Shown: one piece after another, positions 5,302 through 5,462 of the stretch
How the letters are laid out: every line of letters starts with the position of its first letter
How positions within the stretch are numbered: the stretch's first letter is position 1
Assembly (NCBI GenBank): GCA_002435835.1
Contig: DIVM01000214.1
Coordinates: 1 to 5,462 of the forward strand
DNA from: Firmicutes bacterium UBA6132
GTDB lineage: Bacteria; Bacillota_A; Clostridia; Tissierellales; Sedimentibacteraceae
Length of the DNA stretch: 5,462 nucleotides
Direction: 5' to 3'
Position numbers and translations under genes: made by a program
Notes under the pieces: generated by a model
Seen by the model: the letters and a program-made list of their open reading frames with translations, nothing else
What the model was told of the DNA's origin: nothing
Database searches by the model: none

Positions 5302-5462
5302 TTATTTAAGACCGTTATTTGCTGCTTGTTCACCAAGTTCTACTAATCTTTTTGTCATATAACCACCGACATATCCATTTTGTCTTGAAGTTAAATTACC
5401 TTTGTCCATTGATTGGTAGTTTGTTAATCCTAATTCATTTGCTATTTCTGCCTTCATTTGGT
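5302..5462 (-). CDS. Alpha/beta-type small acid-soluble spore protein, 5' truncated
   Basis: Read on the reverse strand, the last 161 bases encode the C-terminal 52 residues of an alpha/beta-type SASP. These proteins coat DNA in the dormant spore core, hold it in an A-like form protecting it from UV and heat, and are degraded at germination to supply amino acids. The hallmark segments are present: MKAEIANELGL, which contains the germination-protease (GPR) site (cleavage expected after the Glu before IANE), then NYQSMDKGNLTSRQNGYVGG and MTKRLVELGEQ, the DNA-contacting helices. The protein ends AANNGLK and stops at 5302-5304. Family members have 60-90 residues, so only a short N-terminal part and the start lie beyond the window. 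In other species these genes are transcribed in the forespore by sigma-G; that promoter would be outside the window. Its presence marks the host as a spore former. Confidence 0.95.
   Translation of the reverse strand, partial: QMKAEIANELGLTNYQSMDKGNLTSRQNGYVGGYMTKRLVELGEQAANNGLK

Overview
This AT-rich window most likely comes from an endospore-forming member of the Clostridia. The strongest sign is the reverse-strand gene at the right edge, a clear alpha/beta-type small acid-soluble spore protein. Low GC, strong purine-rich ribosome binding sites and the use of TTG starts fit this. The genus cannot be fixed from the sequence; an amino-acid-fermenting clostridium is a reasonable guess.

Layout. 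Positions 1-2276 hold two adjacent M20-superfamily metallohydrolase genes on the + strand: a 5'-truncated M20D amidohydrolase (N-acyl amino acid / hippurate hydrolase type), then 17 nt later a hydantoinase/carbamoylase-type enzyme (N-carbamoyl amino acid or allantoate amidohydrolase type). A Rho-independent terminator at 2300-2349 ends this operon. From 2383 to 2600 there is an extended -10 promoter and a remarkable stretch made almost entirely of palindromes: six hairpins arranged as two consecutive three-armed cruciform/cloverleaf units whose closing stems resemble each other. Directly downstream is a 227-residue protein (2651-3334) built from two degenerate HNH-endonuclease-like repeats, then a 52-residue very basic peptide (3411-3569) and a long hairpin (3585-3627). 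A DUF1456 (YehS-like) gene follows (3660-4169), then a D-glutamate-cyclase-like (DUF4392) gene (4321-5229). A bidirectional terminator (5238-5279) separates it from the convergent spore-protein gene (5302-5462, truncated by the window edge).

How the parts relate. The two M20 hydrolases and the glutamate-cyclase-like protein would all act on amino acids or their N-blocked/cyclised derivatives, so this may be an amino-acid salvage neighbourhood; no direct functional link is visible. The section 2383-3627 looks accessory: the palindrome units, the HNH-like protein without intact catalytic residues and the small basic peptide have no evident metabolic role. The most interesting feature is the double-cloverleaf palindrome array beside a tandem pseudo-HNH protein, possibly a repetitive or mobile element with its protein, or a structured control region bound by it. 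This is inference; the palindromes and domain repeats themselves are directly visible.
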